A DNA stretch of 64,000 bases from Eutrigla gurnardus (lineage: Eukaryota > Chordata > Actinopteri > Perciformes > Triglidae), in assembly GCA_963514095.1 (NCBI GenBank), contig OY741265.1:32598290-32662289 (forward strand), given 5' to 3'. Below are positions 53,600 to 64,000 of the stretch, one piece after another. The translations under genes were made by a program, and so were the position numbers. The notes below the pieces were generated by a model that worked only from the letters and a program-made list of their open reading frames with translations, ran no database searches and was not told the origin of the DNA. How positions within the stretch are numbered: the stretch's first letter is position 1; the number at the start of each line of letters is the position of its first letter.

Positions 53600-54765
53600 G
53601 AGATAGAGTTCTCTAGGAGATATGATTGAGATGTTTCAGAACCAGCTGAGGGTTTTCACAAGGCATCAATTCAACATTAAAATGCAATACCTACACTACC
53701 GTGAGCTCAAGAAAAACATGAAATCTCATGAGTGTTTGATTCACATGGATTTTTCTGAAAACTATGCATGCAAATTGTCAGCAGAGATTCAAGCAGTTCA
53801 CTTTGCATCCTCTCAGCAGCAGGCGACTCTGCATACAGGAATCCTTCATGTGGGTGGAGTGGACAAACATTTGTGCTTCACGACCATCTCAGCATCAAAA
53901 GAGAGTCCACCTGCTATATGGACACACCTGTCCCCTGTCCTAGATCATGTGAAAACCCACCATCCATCAGTAACTTTGGTTCATTTTTTTAGTGATGGAC
54001 CATGTACCCAATACCGCCAGAAGGGGAATTTCTACATGTTGAGCACAGAGTTGTTCAAGAAGGGCTTCAAGAAAGGCACATGGAGCTTCTTTGAAGCAGG
54101 ACATGGAAAAGGTGCTCCAGATGGAGTAGGTGGGGCTTTAAAAAGAACAGCAGACAGATTGGTCAGTGAAGGAAAAGACATTCCAAATGCCAAGCAACTG
54201 TATGACTTTCTACTGAATGCAGAGACCTCTATACAGCTGTTCTACATCGATGAGGAAACTGTGGACAAAGCTGTACAGGAGATGCCAAAACAACTCCCTG
54301 TGGTTCCTTCAACAATGCGCCTCCATCAGATCATCGCTCTCACACCAGGAAAGGTCATCTACAGAGATGTCAGCTGTCTCTGCTCAACTAGGCAGACTCT
54401 TGAGTGTACATGTCATAACACACAAAGGTTTGAATTTGATGTTGAGCCCATACTTTCTGACAACAATGTGCTCCAAACACAGACCACAATTGAAATCAAG
54501 TGGGAAAGTGAGGATATCATCGGACAGTGTCATCAAATTTGATGATGAAATTTATCCTGGGACCATTGTCGAGGTCAATGAGACCCATGCAAAAGTCACA
54601 TGCATGCACAGAGTGGGGATAAATCGCTTCTTCTGGCCAATCCATGAGGATATTTTGTGGTATCTCTTTGATGATGTCCTCAGAATTATCCCACAACCAA
54701 CCTCAGTGACAGCACGTCATGTACAAATAGACAAAAAAATATGGGCAGAAATTGCCAATGATTGA
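53600..54765 (+). pseudogene. DDE-type transposase-like catalytic domain
   Basis: A 306-codon open frame (53622-54542). Acidic motifs lie at HMDFSENY (Asp43), HFFSDGPCTQYR (Asp125) and SFFEAGHGKGAPDG (Glu158). The D-81-D-32-E spacing and the strand-like setting fit an RNase H-fold DDE transposase, which is my inference and not a known assignment. A Cys motif (CLCSTRQTLECTCHN) follows at about residues 258-272. A frameshift at about 54510-54540 separates a C-terminal Tudor-like part in another frame (DDEIYPGTIVEV, CMHRVGINRFFWP, LWYLFDD) that ends at 54765. The frame break makes this copy defective; the long open core suggests modest age. Confidence 0.7.
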
Positions 54766-55070
54766 GTCGACATACGCAGGGTGTGAGGGAGTTCATATGA
54801 TGTGGTTGTCACTGGCTATTTGACTGGTTAGTGTGCTTGCCTATGGACTGGGCAAGTAGGGTTTTATTCCTAGCTATCAGTCAGAAACATTTTGACAGAC
54901 GTTTTACTTTCCAGATCAGTATGCAGTTATTATTCAAGTTCAGGAAATGCTGTAATCAGTGTGTCTTTACATGAAATCTTTAAATAGTTGTTTTTACATT
55001 TAGAAATGGTTTTAAAAGTTTCAGAGTCCGGCAGAAAATGTTGTTGTTTTTGGTCTTTTAACTGAGGGTA

Positions 55071-55393
55071 GTCAACTCTGTTATTCATGTCAACTCTGTT
55101 ACCATCTATGTCAACTCTGTTTGTTCAGGGTTTTTGCTTTTAAAATGATCATTAGATATGTGTTTATTGTTTAAAAAATGATCAGAAGCTGTGTCATACC
55201 TAACGTTCCAACCACATGAAATTTCAAAGCAGTTCACGTTTTTAATGCTATGTTGAGTTAAAATGGCCACTGTCTTGGCGACTTTCCGGTTGAATATGTT
55301 GATATTTGTACTCTTAAGGAAGACAGGGGTTTGAATTGTTGTACATTTGTTGATTACATACATTTGACCCAATTTGTCCCTAACAGAGTTGAC
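55071..55393. repeat. Right subterminal GTCAACTCTGTTAC cluster
   Basis: Direct copies at 55071, 55089 and 55110 and an inverse copy TAACAGAGTTGAC at 55381, mirroring the left cluster of the same element. Confidence 0.7.
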
Positions 55394-55740
55394 AGATTTG
55401 TCAGTTTCTACATTGTTTTTCAGATTAAATATTTTAAATCTTACATGTTTAAGATGAGCAAATACTGAACATGTTATCTTTAAAGTGTGTTCTATGCGAT
55501 TAAAAAATGTTTTATGAAGAAAATCAATCCTATTTTTAGTTTTCTTCTATACTTGATATGTATCCTCAATTCTGGAATGGCCCATATATATATACATATA
55601 TATATATGAATGCTTAAACTCCTCAACCCCATTTAGTATGTCAACATTTGTATCAGTACCAGCAGAAATTGGTCAGTAATTGATATGTCATATTTTGGTT
55701 CTCAAAATTCACCAAATTGATGCATTAAAATGAAATGAAA

Positions 55741-55835
55741 ATGAAAATTTCTCCCGGGGGGCCATACCCCCAGACTCCCTTAGAGGATCGCGAGCCCCCC
55801 CACCATAGTCTCCAAAAATCCTGTGGGAAACACTG
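55741..55835. mobile_element. hAT terminus fragment (CAGTGTTTCCC group)
   Basis: Ends with CCTGTGGGAAACACTG at 55835, the complement of a CAGTGTTTCCC terminus, preceded by the GAGCCCCCCCACCATA stretch shared with 1850-1885. The left part is missing. Confidence 0.55.
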
Positions 55836-55839
55836 CATA

Positions 55840-56133
55840 GTGTTTATTTTGTAGGTCAAAAAGATAATTTTTGGTTTTGCTGATCCGCAACTCCCGAGTG
55901 TCTAGTAAACACCAGCCCAGATGTGTTGTTCTGCAGCACCTGGCTAAAATTAGCTGTTGTTCAACATAAGATGGTCACGATATTGATATATTTAGTGCTT
56001 GTTGGTCAGTGGTTCAGTTTTGAACATCAACTTTTTTTATTTAACCGTTAAACCTCACCTCGCTGCCAGCTCATGTGTATAGTTGGCCCTCTGGGATTTA
56101 CTGTGTGTATGTCTGCTGCTTCCTTCTGCTCAT
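55840..56133. other. Unassigned sequence left of nested hATs
   Basis: No coding sequence. With the hAT nest removed it joins 63077-63300, which has an AATAAA and a TTGGGTCC end and could be an old LTR or a gene 3' end. Not proven. Confidence 0.3.
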
Positions 56134-56144
56134 GTAGCTAATAG

Positions 56145-56779
56145 TAGTGATGGGCAAAGGGAAGCTTCGAAACAGTTCGAAGCGATGTTTCAGTATGTGT
56201 TGAAGCCTTGAAACGAATATGAAACCTGACTCTACAGTGACACCTAGTGGCCACTTCTGTGAACTACATGCTCTGGCCAAAGAAAACTAATTATGTGCCA
56301 CTATGAAATGAGCCGGTTTTAGGTTTCCTTAATTTAAGTAGAATACAGGTTGAATTAAAGAAACATTATTACAAATAAACAAATGACACATTGTTATATG
56401 CAATACAATAATCAAAGATTTTTATTCAGAAATAATATTTGTTCAGCTCTTTTTGAGCTGAGTGTTTCTTTTTTATGATAACACTTCCCCTGCTTTTGAA
56501 AAAATCCTTTCACAGGGTACACTTGTTGCAGGGACACTTAAACATTTCTTAGTCGGTTGGTACAAATTAGGGAAGACAGCACGTCGCTCTTGCCAGTATT
56601 TCAAATGATCTGCCCGTCTTGGAATAAACGTTTCGAAACAGAGGCGTTCCTTCAATCACTGAACTACAGTCACGTGACATGCGCGTTTCAGAACCGCTTT
56701 TCGGCACAACGTTTCGAAACGTTTCGATCCGGGACTTCAGAGAAGCGCCGACACGCCCGTTTCGGAAGTCACATCACTA
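56145..56779 (-). mobile_element. Inner hAT element, 635 bp, TSD GCTAATAG
   Basis: Ends TAGTGATGGGCAAAGGGAAG and TCACATCACTA, flanked by GCTAATAG at 56137-56144 and 56780-56787. The duplicated target consists of the flank GCTAA plus TAG, the first three bases of the outer element. It contains a piece of hAT transposase on the minus strand. Confidence 0.92.
56473..56655 (-). pseudogene. hAT transposase C-terminal dimerisation fragment
   Basis: 60 codons reading YWQERRAVFPNLYQ, CLSVPATSVPCERIFSKAGE, the signature of the hAT C-terminal dimerisation domain. The rest of the transposase is gone. It shows that the TAGTGATG-ended elements here belong to hAT. Confidence 0.9.
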
Positions 56780-57077
56780 GCTAATAGTGATGGTGAGATG
56801 AAGCCTCATGAAACATCAAAGCCTCTCAGCCAGATGAACCACCAAAGTGGTTCGACCCCAAAGCTTCAAATATGTACGCTAGGGACACCTAGTGGTGAAT
56901 GAAATTATGAAGAAAGTAAAAGAGTTTCCAGTCAACCTAACATAAGATGTTTGCTATATGTGCCGATCCAACATCAAATAATTTGAGAATTAAAGTCATC
57001 TTGGTGATAAATGTGTGTGAGTGTGCCTTTCATAAATAGTTCTGAACTCAAGATAGAAAATAAGTCATTGGGTAAAC

Positions 57078-57141
57078 CACAGACTTGGATTTGAACCTAC
57101 AACACTTTGATAATGTGTCTCAGTCCTTAGACACTACACCA
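57078..57141 (-). repeat. tRNA-like sequence in repeat
   Basis: The minus strand has TGGTGTAGTGTCTAAG (box A-like) and GTAGGTTCAAATCC (box B-like). No proper acceptor stem was found, so it is a tRNA-derived repeat and not a tRNA gene. Confidence 0.45.
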
Positions 57142-57230
57142 CCCGAAACATTAGATAGGAGTAATACTTATAATGATATATAATCATTTGTAATAGATGC
57201 ATGGGGGTGGATCATTGCAGCTCTATCCTA

Positions 57231-57291
57231 GATTCGAACTTGCAACTCTTTGACAATAAGTCCAACTTCTTAACCACTACACCACTGCCTC
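57231..57291 (-). repeat. tRNA-like sequence in repeat
   Basis: The minus strand has GTGGTGTAGTGGTTAAGAAG and GCAAGTTCGAATCTAGG, good box A and box B matches. It is related to 57078-57141 and to a broken copy near 62800. Confidence 0.5.
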
Positions 57292-57358
57292 TTTGTAGTA
57301 TGGCCAGCTGTAGTAATAATTACAATAATGATTTATAATAATAATAATAATAATAATT

Positions 57359-59857
57359 AAAACTGCGAGCAGTATCGTGACGGGCCCGAGCTTATATGCG
57401 GTCGTGGAGTGCCTGCGGTCACAGGGCAGTGTCGTGGACGCTGCCCTTGGCGCGGCCGCCTCTCCAGGCGCAAGTCGAGACACAAGCGATGGACACCGAA
57501 AGGCATCCGTCTGTCACGTGCGGTCGTGGAGTGCCTGCATTCACACGCGTGGCAGCCGCCTACCTGTGCAGCAGCCACCTCCTCGTGGCGTGAGTTTAGA
57601 CACAAGCGATTGACATTTAAAGCCATCTGTCTGTCACATACACACATGTTCATGCCTTCCTGACATCTCTCCTCCTCCCCCTAGTGTGACCTCTCCTCCT
57701 CTCCCTGTGTCCTCCTTGCAAGGTGAGATGAGAGGAATTAGTTATAAAAAAAATCAGGTGTGGCTTTAACTTGGAAAAAGTGACTAAATCAATGACATTT
57801 CCTGTCACCAGTAGGTGGCGCTCTGACAGAGTGAATGTCAAAGTGCAGATGTGTTCAGGAAGGAACTCTAATCAAGTGTGCAAAGTTTGGAGCAGATCAG
57901 AGAACAAACACTGAAGCTATAATAGTTAGGATGTTAATGACAGAGTTCAGCTGACAGCTGTATGAGATGCATGTAAAGTGTGCATCTCTCCTCCTCTCTG
58001 TGTCCAGGCTGAAATGAGAGGAATTTAAAAAAAGGAATTAAAAGTTTCATGACTGTTGATCTGGTGTGATCCAAAGTGAAACTACATTTCAGTCACAGAG
58101 CTCACACACATGTTCATGCCTTCCTGACATCTCTCCTCCTCCACCTAGTGTGACCTCTCCTCCCCCTGTGTCCTCCTTGCAAGCTGAAATGAGAGGAATT
58201 GGTTATAAAAAAAATCAGGTGTGGCTTTAACTTGGAAAAATTCACAAAATCAATGACATTTCCTGTGGCCAGTAGGTGGCGCTCTGACTGTGAGTGAATA
58301 TCAAAGTGCAGATGTGTTCAGGAAGGAACTCTAATGAAGTGTGCAAAGTTTGGAGCAGATCAGAGAAGAAACACTGCCATAAACATCCAAATTATTAAAA
58401 CTTCAGAGTTCAACTGACAGCTGTGTGTGGTGCATGTGGAGACGTGTGCCATCTCTCCTCCTCCCTTTGTGTCCAGGCTGTAATGAGAGGAATTAAAAAA
58501 AGGAATTAAAAGTGGCATGGCTGTTGATCTGGTGTGAGCTGCATGTGAGATTCACAGTTCTCCATGTGTCACTGAGTGATCTTCTCTCTGTCTCCATTTG
58601 GTGGTCGCTGTGCGCCTGTGTCTCTATGCCATCTCTCCTCCTGGCTGATTTACACACTTGGCTAAAAACATTTTTTTTACCTACTTTATCATGACTTGAG
58701 GCGGTGGGTCCAAGAGGCTTTTTTGTACAGCTCCACTTGGGCTATCTAGGAAAAAATGTTTCATGCTGTGTACGCCCTACCTAGAGGGGGGGCTGTTGCT
58801 CAGAAGATGGGCATAAATCGGTCACATTTCATTTTGCCATTAGGTGGCGCTCTACCTGTCAGTTAAAATTGCAGTGCAGTTGTGTTCAGGACGTGATTGT
58901 TAACAAGCATGAATATTTTGGAGCAGATCGGAGAAGAAACGGTGAAGTTATAACAGCTTTAATGCCTATGGCGAAAGTTAAAAAATAGTTAGCGCAGTCA
59001 AGGCGTCGCCGTGGCCACGCCCCTAAATATTCTGGACATCTTTGGCATACTTTTTGTCCGTAAGGCCTTTCCAACAACATATCCAATTTGTTATCGATCG
59101 GATCAACGGTATAATCAGTTTTTTGATTTAGCGTGACCCCTGTGAAAGGCCAAAACAGCCAAAAAACGGGCATAACTGGCAATATTTGGGATTTTTTGGA
59201 AGTGGCAAATATGGACTCCATTTAGATGAAACTTGAGATACATGTTCTTTCAAGCGATGTCAACATAGGTTCGAGTTTCGTAATTAAGGGGCAAAGGTTA
59301 TAGAGTTATGCTAATTGCATTTTGGTAGCCACACCCTCTAATGTTCATTGGCCGATATCTCCTGATTAAATGCATATTTTCAAAACCTTTCGGACCATAT
59401 CCATAGCTAGGTCTAAAGAGTATGCGTACCGAATTTCGTCCCAAATCGGACCAACGGTTTCCGAGAAACTGCGCAACTTCCTTTTTTTCATAAAATCCAA
59501 GATGGCGGAAAATTTCGGTAGGCGGACTTTGGTACTCCAAGAGGATTTTTTGTAGGGGACACTTGTTTGCACATGTGTGCAAAGTTTCATGTCAATTGGA
59601 CTTACGGTGCGGCGGGGCTGGCGATTCTCCACTCTAGGTGGCGCTAGCGAGCAACTTTTTCGTGGTTGAATGCGGAAAACGCCAAATTCTCTTATTTCGC
59701 CAGACGACCTATAGACACTCCAATTTTGGTTAGTTTTTTTTCATGTTCAGGCCCCCAAAATGTAGGGCGAAGGCGTGAAAGAATAATAAGAAGAAGAAAA
59801 AAAACATTCGAATAACAATAGGGCTTCGCAGCCCGACGTTGTCGGCGCTCGGGCCCT
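57359..59857. repeat. Large interspersed repeat unit, copy 1
   Basis: Starts AAAACTGCGAGCAGTATCGT within a TAA run and ends GGCGCTCGGGCCCTAA, again before a TAA run. It contains internal sub-repeats (about 400 bp) with GTAGGTGGCGCTCTGAC and CATGTTCATGCCTTCCTGAC. No believable frame. Confidence 0.85.
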
Positions 59858-59871
59858 AATAATAATAATAA

Positions 59872-62613
59872 TTAAAACTGCGAGCAGTATCGTGACGGGC
59901 CCGAGCTTATATGCGGTCGTGGAGTGCCTGCGGTCACAGGGCAGTGTCGTGGACGCTGCCCTTGGCGCGGCCGCCTCTCGTGGCGCAAGTCGAGACACAA
60001 GCGATGGACACTGAAAGGCATCCGTCTGTCACGTGCGGTCGTGGAGTGCCTGCATTCACACGCGTGGCAGCCGCCTACCTGTGCAGCAGCCACCTCCTCG
60101 TGGCGTGAGTTTAGACACAAGCGATTGACATTCAAAGCCATCTGTCTGTCACATACACACATGTTCATGCCTTCCTGACATCTCTCCTCCTCCCCCTAGT
60201 GTGACCTCTCCTCCTCCTCTCCCTGTGTCCTCCTTGCAAGGTGAGATGAGAGGAATTAGTTATAAAAAAAATCAGGTGTGGCTTTAACTTGGAAAAATTC
60301 ACAAAATCAATGACATTTCCTGTCACCAGTAGGTGGCGCTCTGACAGAGTGAATGTGAAAGTGCAGATGTGTTCAGGAAGGAACTCTAATCAAGTGTGCA
60401 AAGTTTGGAGCAGATCAGAGAACAAACACTGAAGTTACAATAGTTTGGATGTTAATGACAGAGTTCAGCTGACAGCTGTATGAGATGCATGTAAAGTGTG
60501 TCATCTCTCCTCCTCTCTGTGTCCAGGCTGAAATGACAGGAATTAGTTGTAAAAAAAATCAGGTGTGGCTTTAACTTGGAAAAAGTGACTAACTCAATGA
60601 CATTTCCTGTGGCCAGTAGGTGGCGCTCTGACTGTGAGTGATAACAAAGTGCAGATGTGTTCAGGAAGGAACTCTAATCAAGTGTGCAAAGTTTGGAGCA
60701 GACCAGAGAACAAACACTGAAGTTCAGCTGACAGCAGTGTGAGATGCATGTAAAGTGTGTCATCTCTCCTCCTCTCTGTGTCCAGGCTGAAATGAGAGGA
60801 ATTTAAAAAAAGGAATTAAAAGTGGCATGACTGTTGATCTGGTGTGATCCAAAGTGAAACTACATTTCAGTCACAGAGCTCACACACATGTTCATGCCTT
60901 CCTGACATCTCTCCTCCTCCACCTAGTGTGACCTCTCCTCCTCCCCCTGTGTCCTCCTTGCAAGCTGAAATGAGAGGAATTAGTTAAAAAGAATCAGGTG
61001 TGGCTTTAACTTGGAAAAAGTCACAAAATCAATGACATTTCCTGTCACCAGTAGGTGGCGCTCTGACTGTGAGTGAATATCAAAGTGCAGATGTGTTCAG
61101 GAAGGAACTCTAATCAAGTGTGCAAAGTTTGGAGCAGATCAGAGAAGAAACACTGAAGTTATAATATTATGGATGTTAATGACAGAGTTCAGCTGACAGC
61201 TGTGTGAGATGCATGTAAAATGTGTCATCTCTACTCCTCCCTTTGTGTCCAGGCTGTAATGAGAGGAATTAAAAAAAGGAATTAAAAGTGGCATGGCTGT
61301 TGATCTGGTGTGAGGCATGAGACTGCAGCTGCATGTGAGATTCACAGTTCTCCATGTGTCACTGATTGATCTCTCTCTGTCTCCATCTGGTGGTCGCTGT
61401 GCGCCTGTGTCTCTCCCCTCTATGCTCCCCGAGTGAAGATTGAGTGAAAACCTGGCTGATTTACACACTTGGCTAAAAACATTTTTTTTACCTACTTTAT
61501 CATGACTTGAGGCGGTGGGTCCAAGAGGCTTTTTTGTACAGGTCCACTTGGGCTATCTAGGAAAAAATGTTTCATGCGTGTACGCCCTACCTTGAGGGGG
61601 GGGCTGTTGCTCAGAAGATGGGCATAAAATCGGTCACATTTCATTTTGCCATTAGGTGGCGCTCTACCTGTCAGTTAAAATTGCAGTGCAGTTGTGTTCA
61701 GGACGTGATTGTTAACAAGCATGAATATTTTGGAGCAGATCGGAGAAGAAACCTTGAAGTTATAACAGCTTTAATGCCTATGGCGAAAGTTGAAAATAGT
61801 AGCGCAGTCATGGCGTCGCCGTGGCCACGCCCCTAAATATTCTGGACATCTTTGGCATACTTTTTGTCCGTAAGGCCTTTCCAACAACATATCCAATTTT
61901 GGTATGGATCGGATCAACGGTATAATCAGTTTTTGATTTAGCGTGACCCCTGTGAAAGGCCAAAAACAGCCAAAAACAGGCATAACTGACAATATTTGGG
62001 ATTTTTTGGAAGTGGCAAATATGACTCCATTTAGATGAAACTTGACATACATGTTCTTTCAAGCGATGTCAACATAGGTTTCGAGTTTCGTAATTTTAGG
62101 GGCAAAGGTTATAGAGTTATGCTAATTGCATTTTGGTAGCCACACCCTCTAATGTTCATTGGCCGATATCTCCTGATTAAATGCATATTTTCAAAACCTT
62201 TTCGGACCATAACCATAGCTAGGTCTAAAGTGTATGCGTACCGAATTTCGTCCAAATCGGACCTGCGGTGTCCGAGAAATGCGCAACGTCCTGTTTTTCA
62301 TAAAATCCAAGATGGCGTAGAGGAGACATGTTTGCACATGTGTGCAAAGTTTCATGTCAATCGGAGTTACGGTGCGGCGGGGCTGGCGATTCTCCACTCT
62401 AGGTGGCGCTAGCGAGCAACTTTTTCGTGGGTGAATGCGAAGACGCCAAATTCTCAAATTTTTCGCCAGGCCCTATAGACACTCCAATTTGCGTTAGTTT
62501 TTTTTCACGCTCAGACCCCCAAAACGCAGGTCGAACTCGTGAAAGAATAATAAGAAAAAACATTCGAATAACAATAGGGCTTCGCAGCCCGACGTTGTCG
62601 GCGCTCGGGCCCT
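59872..62613. repeat. Large interspersed repeat unit, copy 2
   Basis: The same start and end as copy 1 and highly similar throughout, with one or two more internal sub-repeats and scattered small indels. Direct orientation, next to copy 1. Confidence 0.85.
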
Positions 62614-62741
62614 AATTGCGTTAGTTTTTTTTCACGCTCAGACCCCCAAAACGCAGGTCGAACTCGTGAAAGAATAATAAGAAAAAACATTCGAATAACA
62701 ATAGGGCTTCGCAGCCCGACGTTGTCGGCGCTCGGGCCCTA
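62614..62741. repeat. Tandem duplication of repeat-unit 3' end
   Basis: Repeats the last ~125 bases of copy 2 (from TTGCGTTAGTTTTTTTTCAC to GCGCTCGGGCCCTAAT) with no difference that I can see. Confidence 0.85.
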
Positions 62742-63079
62742 ATAATAATAATGATAAAGTGATATACTAGTCAAAGTAGGCCTACACTGCAATTCCACCT
62801 TGGATTTGAACCTACAATGCTTTGATAATTTGCCCATTTTTATAATAATGATGTATAAGAATATATAAGAATAATTAATAAGAATACTGATATGCCCACG
62901 AGTTAGTATTCGTGTATGAGGCATTTTTATAGTCATAATGTCCCGCCAATTGTAAACCTGTATCACCGCGGTACCTGTATCGGGAAAAAGTAGCCCGAAA
63001 CGAAGCCTCGCTCGTCATACGCTACGTCATTTTGCCTCGAAGCCTCGACGCAAACCATAACATCACTAGTAGCTAACCC

Positions 63080-64000
63080 CTGTGTCATCTCTGATTGCTC
63101 CAGATTACCGTTCATGTTTTTTCATCACCTGTGCATTTTTGGACACCACCCTGGGATCACAGACACTGCCATGGGGAACCTTGCACTACCCCTCCCCCCG
63201 TGCACATTTGTTGGAGCCACTTTTTGAAATAAACTTTTTGTCACTGTAAACTCGGCCTCGGAGTTGTGCTTTTGGGTCCAGATCTGGTACTAGCCATAAC
63301 GGAATGGCACGAGTGGGCTCCTATGCTAATGTCAGACTTTTAGCACAGTTGGCTCTCGTCAGTACAATAGCATTGAACAACTACAAGTCATGTTGCCTGC
63401 ATTGTGGAGCTAATAGATATGCTGTCAGGCTTGTGTTGACCACTGTTCAGTTCAGTTGGAATAAACGGTTTTCAGACCAACTGAAAAGCAAATTTTCATC
63501 TTGCCTTGACTGTGTGGATTACATTAACAATGTCTTTCTGCCAATTATCCAACCAACAGTCACCAAATGTCAAGTCAATTTGATTTAAATAGCCCCATAC
63601 TTTAATATACAGAGACCCAACATTCCAACCAGGAGCAAGCAGTGGGATGGCAGCAAGGAAAACCCGTCAAAGCTGAAAATGCCATCCAGACTGACCTCAT
63701 TGTCATGGAACCATGGCACCCATCCTCCAGTTCCCCCTCAGGTAAAAAGCTCTGTTAGCTGTGAGCTGCCGGCACCGTGGTAGGAGCCGTTTGGAGGCAA
63801 TAGAAATATGCTCTGAATGTTGTCCAAGTGCTGCTGTGGTGTAGAGACAGACAGGTAAGAAGTGATACATCAGGCAGGTACAGAGGGCTGATTGGATCAC
63901 AGGATCATATCTCACATTGATATCCGATCAATCAGCAACCTGTAGAGGTACTGGCAGCTAGGAGGCGTGGCTTAGGTGTGTGAGTTGCGGCTGTTTATTC
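63080..64000. other. Unassigned repeat-like sequence at window end
   Basis: GAAATAAACTTTTTGTC near 63227 and GTGCTTTTGGGTCC near 63267 look like an LTR or gene 3' end. An open frame of 94 codons at 63304-63588 has no domain I know. 63570-63690 (ACCCAACATTCCAACCAGGA) resembles common fish LINE/SINE-associated sequence. Nothing is firm enough to name. Confidence 0.3.

Larger units (their letters stand above)
50895..55583 (+). mobile_element. 4.7-kb DNA transposon of unassigned family with DDE-like gene
   Basis: The left terminus GGGTCATTCTAGAATTGCAG and the right terminus, reverse-complemented, GGGCCATTCCAGAATTGAGG match at 21 of the first 25 bases, with ATAT outside both. Near each end lie clusters of GTCAACTCTGTTAC in both orientations. 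Between them are exons of a two-part gene on the + strand (52072-54765). It is inserted in a TA run, so the target duplication cannot be read. A hAT foldback MITE (51814-52008) is nested inside. I could not match it to a superfamily; Kolobok, Dada, Zisupton or a hydra/coral-type family remain options. Confidence 0.75.
56142..63068. mobile_element. Large hAT element (outer), TSD GTAGCTAA
   Basis: Ends TAGTGATG (56142-56144, resumed at 56785 after the inner insertion) and CATCACTA (63061-63068). The 8-bp GTAGCTAA lies at 56134-56141 and 63069-63076. Its left terminus was split by a second hAT. The interior has no transposase; it is filled with tRNA-like pieces and two large repeat units. Confidence 0.8.

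Noticed and set aside
57231..57291. True tRNA gene
   Set aside because: The A and B boxes match, but I could not form acceptor and anticodon stems, and it is repeated in TE sequence.
58886..59221. 111-codon minus-strand frame
   Set aside because: It lies in a repeat unit whose second copy (61771-62062) has it broken in several places; no domain.

Overview
The window looks like a stretch of a ray-finned fish (teleost) nuclear genome. It has no bacterial-type operons. The only clear host gene is a split vertebrate gene of the CADPS/CAPS family, and almost everything else is transposable-element (TE) sequence of types typical of fish: several Ty3/gypsy lineages, L2-, RTE- and L1-type LINEs, hAT elements with 8-bp target duplications, TTAA- and TTA-flanked MITEs, and a Tc1 relic. 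One assembly gap of 200 N lies at 15301-15500. I cannot name the species.

Layout. 1-1550: a LINE 3' end and a broken gypsy reverse transcriptase/RNase H. 2871-3569: a PIF/Harbinger-like MITE. 4884-5345: a 33-bp minisatellite. 6424-11344: exons of a BEN-domain gene on the + strand, with a 663-bp MITE inside one exon and a further element in an intron. 12096-14900: a non-autonomous LTR element with matching 5-bp target duplications, filled with tandem repeats. 15568-17219: a five-exon, 142-codon gene on the minus strand beside a transposon end. 17960-20766: gypsy and LINE debris. 22672-40213 (minus strand): three consecutive exons of the CADPS-family gene, the last two separated by a 16-kb intron packed with TEs. 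These include a Gmr1-like gypsy element (integrase upstream of RT) split by a solo LTR and by a hAT element, and a nearly full L2-like LINE at about 34375-38272.

40900-49098 is a gypsy element with both LTRs (about 1% different) on the minus strand. It has a tRNA-His-type primer site and a -1 frameshift heptamer at the gag end, but a frame-broken pol. 49258-50098 is a Tc1 relic.

50895-55583 is the most interesting object. It is a 4.7-kb element with inverted termini and clusters of a 14-bp motif near both ends. Its exons encode a basic/zipper protein and a protein with D-D-E-spaced acidic motifs, which I read as a DDE-type transposase of a family I cannot assign. 56142-63068 is a hAT element that received a second hAT insertion across its own left boundary and that carries two 2.5-2.7-kb repeat units. 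The rest, to 64000, is repeat debris and unassigned sequence.

Apart from the CADPS exons, the genes do not form a pathway. The window is best read as a host gene whose introns have been filled by layered TE insertions, many of which can be ordered in time by nesting.
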